Origin: Chromatiales bacterium
GTDB taxonomy: Bacteria > Pseudomonadota > Gammaproteobacteria > SZUA-152
Assembly (NCBI GenBank): GCA_026999335.1
Contig: JALTPW010000938.1
Coordinates: forward strand, 1-7,120
Direction of reading: 5' to 3'
Length of the DNA: 7,120 bases
The translations under genes and the position numbers were made by a program. Shown one piece after another: positions 6,378-7,120 of the stretch (the stretch's first letter is position 1; every line of letters begins with the position of its first letter). The notes below the pieces were generated by a model. The model did not search any database. It was given only the letters and a program-made list of their open reading frames with translations, and was not told the DNA's origin.

Positions 6378-6431
6378 GCGCATTCGGTGCTGATGACTAA
6401 CGTCATCAACCTCGCACCGTCATCAGTGCGC
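6378..6431. repeat. Two competing stem-loops between operon and hydrolase gene
   Basis: Fold A: CGGTGC-TGATGAC (6385-6397), loop TAAC, then GTCATCA (6402-6408), a 5-base bulge and GCACCG (6414-6419), giving 13 bp. Fold B uses overlapping bases: GCGCA (6378-6382) and CTGATGAC (6390-6397) pair with GTCATCAG (6419-6426) and TGCGC (6427-6431), also 13 bp with a 7-base bulge. The folds exclude each other. The complementarity is seen directly; whether either is transcribed or regulatory is unknown. Confidence 0.5.
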
Positions 6432-6450
6432 ATGCGTCAACACATGAAAA

Positions 6451-6482
6451 TCAAAGTCACCGTCTAAAGACGGTGGTTTTGA
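6451..6482. terminator. Probable bidirectional terminator hairpin
   Basis: TCAAA-GT-CACCGTCT, loop AA, AGACGGTG-GT-TTTGA forms a 15-bp stem with two central G-T pairs. The plus strand has TTTT within the 3' arm (6477-6480) and the minus strand has a run of T opposite AAA at 6453-6455, so it could stop transcripts from both sides. It lies between the operon stop at 6257 and the convergent hydrolase stop at 6543, where a shared terminator is expected. The T-runs are short and the core stem is followed by GG, so the call is moderate. It may also be the end of a mobile element. Confidence 0.5.
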
Positions 6483-6542
6483 CCAAGTTAATGGAAAATA
6501 AACACCCTCGCAGCCATCAGCGGGAAGTCGCCCCTCCGGCAA

Positions 6543-7120
6543 TCAAATAAACGTCTTCAACACATCCGAAAATTCCGGCGTGCGCAAATAACCGTATGAC
6601 TTGTGATTGATGTCACCCCAGTCATTCATCACCAGGTCATCTTTGACCTTTATGCCAGCATAGTTTTCTTCGTAATCGTCACGCAGGTGGATATCCAGCG
6701 CAACGGGGTCGCGACGATCGGCAAAATTGGTCCATTTTTTTACGATACTGGGTGTACGGATAATTGGGCTTTCCTTGAGAATCATGTGTTTGACGTGTGG
6801 CAAACCGAGCGGTGAGCCAATAGTCACGAAATGCTCGACCAACAAGTTGGGGTTATCCCGGCCCAGTTCACGCAACACGTCGTAGGCGATAATGGAGCCC
6901 ATAGAGTGCGCCACCAGCATCAGGCGCTTGTCGCGATTATCGATAATGGCCTTTGCCAGGCGACCACGTAACTCCTTGCGTATGGCCTCTTCATTGTAGT
7001 AGCGGTATAAATCCGGCAATTTTTTCTTCAGTACTTTTTCTGCCGCTTTATCCATTTCCAGTTTATCTTTTATGAAATCTAAAAAATCACCGCCCACATC
7101 CAGGACACGCGAGCGTATAT
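6543..7120 (-). CDS. Alpha/beta hydrolase (esterase/lipase-like), C-terminal part, start outside window
   Basis: The frame stays open from the TGA at 6543-6545 to the right edge, giving about 192 C-terminal residues. A GTG at 7097 is in frame, but upstream codons (I-R-S-R-V-L-D) continue the ORF and no start signal stands out, so it is treated as partial. The nucleophile elbow is LVAHSMG (Ser codon 6903-6905) after the hydrophobic strand KRLMLVAHS; the first Gly of G-x-S-x-G is Ala, as in some lipases. FVTIGSPLG follows, then the likely acid in FADRRDPVALD (~6700-6730) and the likely histidine in DINHKSYG (~6606), giving a Ser-Asp-His order normal for the fold. It probably hydrolyses an ester; the substrate is unknown. 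The gene is visibly more AT- and Lys/Asn/Ile-rich than the operon. It converges on the exporter operon and need not be related to it. Confidence 0.8.
   Translation of the reverse strand, partial: IRSRVLDVGGDFLDFIKDKLEMDKAAEKVLKKKLPDLYRYYNEEAIRKELRGRLAKAIIDNRDKRLMLVAHSMGSIIAYDVLRELGRDNPNLLVEHFVTIGSPLGLPHVKHMILKESPIIRTPSIVKKWTNFADRRDPVALDIHLRDDYEENYAGIKVKDDLVMNDWGDINHKSYGYLRTPEFSDVLKTFI

Larger units (their letters stand above)
6351..6482. other. Hairpin cluster: candidate small IS200/IS605-like non-autonomous element
   Basis: Two similar imperfect palindromes in the same orientation bracket ~70 bp of further structure. The left one (6354-6373) has CCACC/GGTGG arms, one mismatch, an ACT/AGT inner stem and an AA loop. 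The right one (6451-6482) has the arm CACCGTCT/AGACGGTG with an AA loop. Both have CTAAAG at the apex and share most of their sequence. Subterminal hairpins of this kind mark the ends of IS200/IS605 elements and their transposase-free derivatives. No transposase, TnpB or clear target tetranucleotide is visible, so an unrelated structured RNA or terminator region remains possible. Confidence 0.4.

Noticed and set aside
6267..6467. 66-codon plus-strand ORF in the convergent intergenic region
   Set aside because: It overlaps the inverted repeats and hairpins, has no clear ribosome site and shows no recognisable domain.
7095..7097. GTG as the true start of the hydrolase
   Set aside because: The frame remains open to the right edge and the region before the nucleophile is short for the fold, so the start probably lies outside the window.

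Overview
The window looks like chromosomal DNA of a moderately GC-rich proteobacterium, most likely gammaproteobacterial. The genes use GC-rich codons, the exporter operon is of the MacAB/LolCDE type, and the intergenic repeats resemble gammaproteobacterial REP-type palindromes. No rRNA, tRNA, CRISPR array or transposase gene was found, so the species cannot be named.

Layout: (1) Positions 1-1627, minus strand: a serpin-fold lipoprotein gene that runs off the left edge with its reading frame open throughout. It has a lipobox, an unusually long reactive-centre loop and an extra C-terminal domain after the serpin fold. (2) Positions 1628-1808: a divergent intergenic region. The half next to the plus-strand operon holds a leader with three mutually exclusive hairpins, one of which covers the Shine-Dalgarno of the first operon gene. 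(3) Positions 1809-6257, plus strand: an exporter operon of four genes: a MacA/HlyD-type periplasmic adaptor, a MacB/LolD-type ATPase, and two homologous FtsX/MacB-type permeases. The first three genes overlap by 4 bases (ATGA, GTGA). The two permease genes are separated by a 158-bp inverted-repeat element made of two opposed REP-like palindromes. (4) Positions 6258-6542: a convergent intergenic region with a 10-bp inverted repeat and a compact set of hairpins. These end in a strong stem that may be a bidirectional terminator, the end of a small IS200/IS605-like non-autonomous element, or both. (5) Positions 6543-7120, minus strand: the C-terminal part of an alpha/beta hydrolase, visibly more AT-rich than the operon and cut by the right edge.

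How the genes work together: the adaptor carries the R-x3-L-x6-S motif known for docking on TolC-type channels. With the ATPase and two permeases it should form a MacAB-TolC-like pump moving a substrate from the periplasm or inner membrane outwards. The outer-membrane channel is not encoded here. The divergent serpin-like lipoprotein may share regulation with the pump, but nothing in the sequence proves a functional link. The most interesting items are the serpin-like lipoprotein, the SD-sequestering leader, the REP-pair element inside the operon, and the hairpin cluster at 6351-6482.
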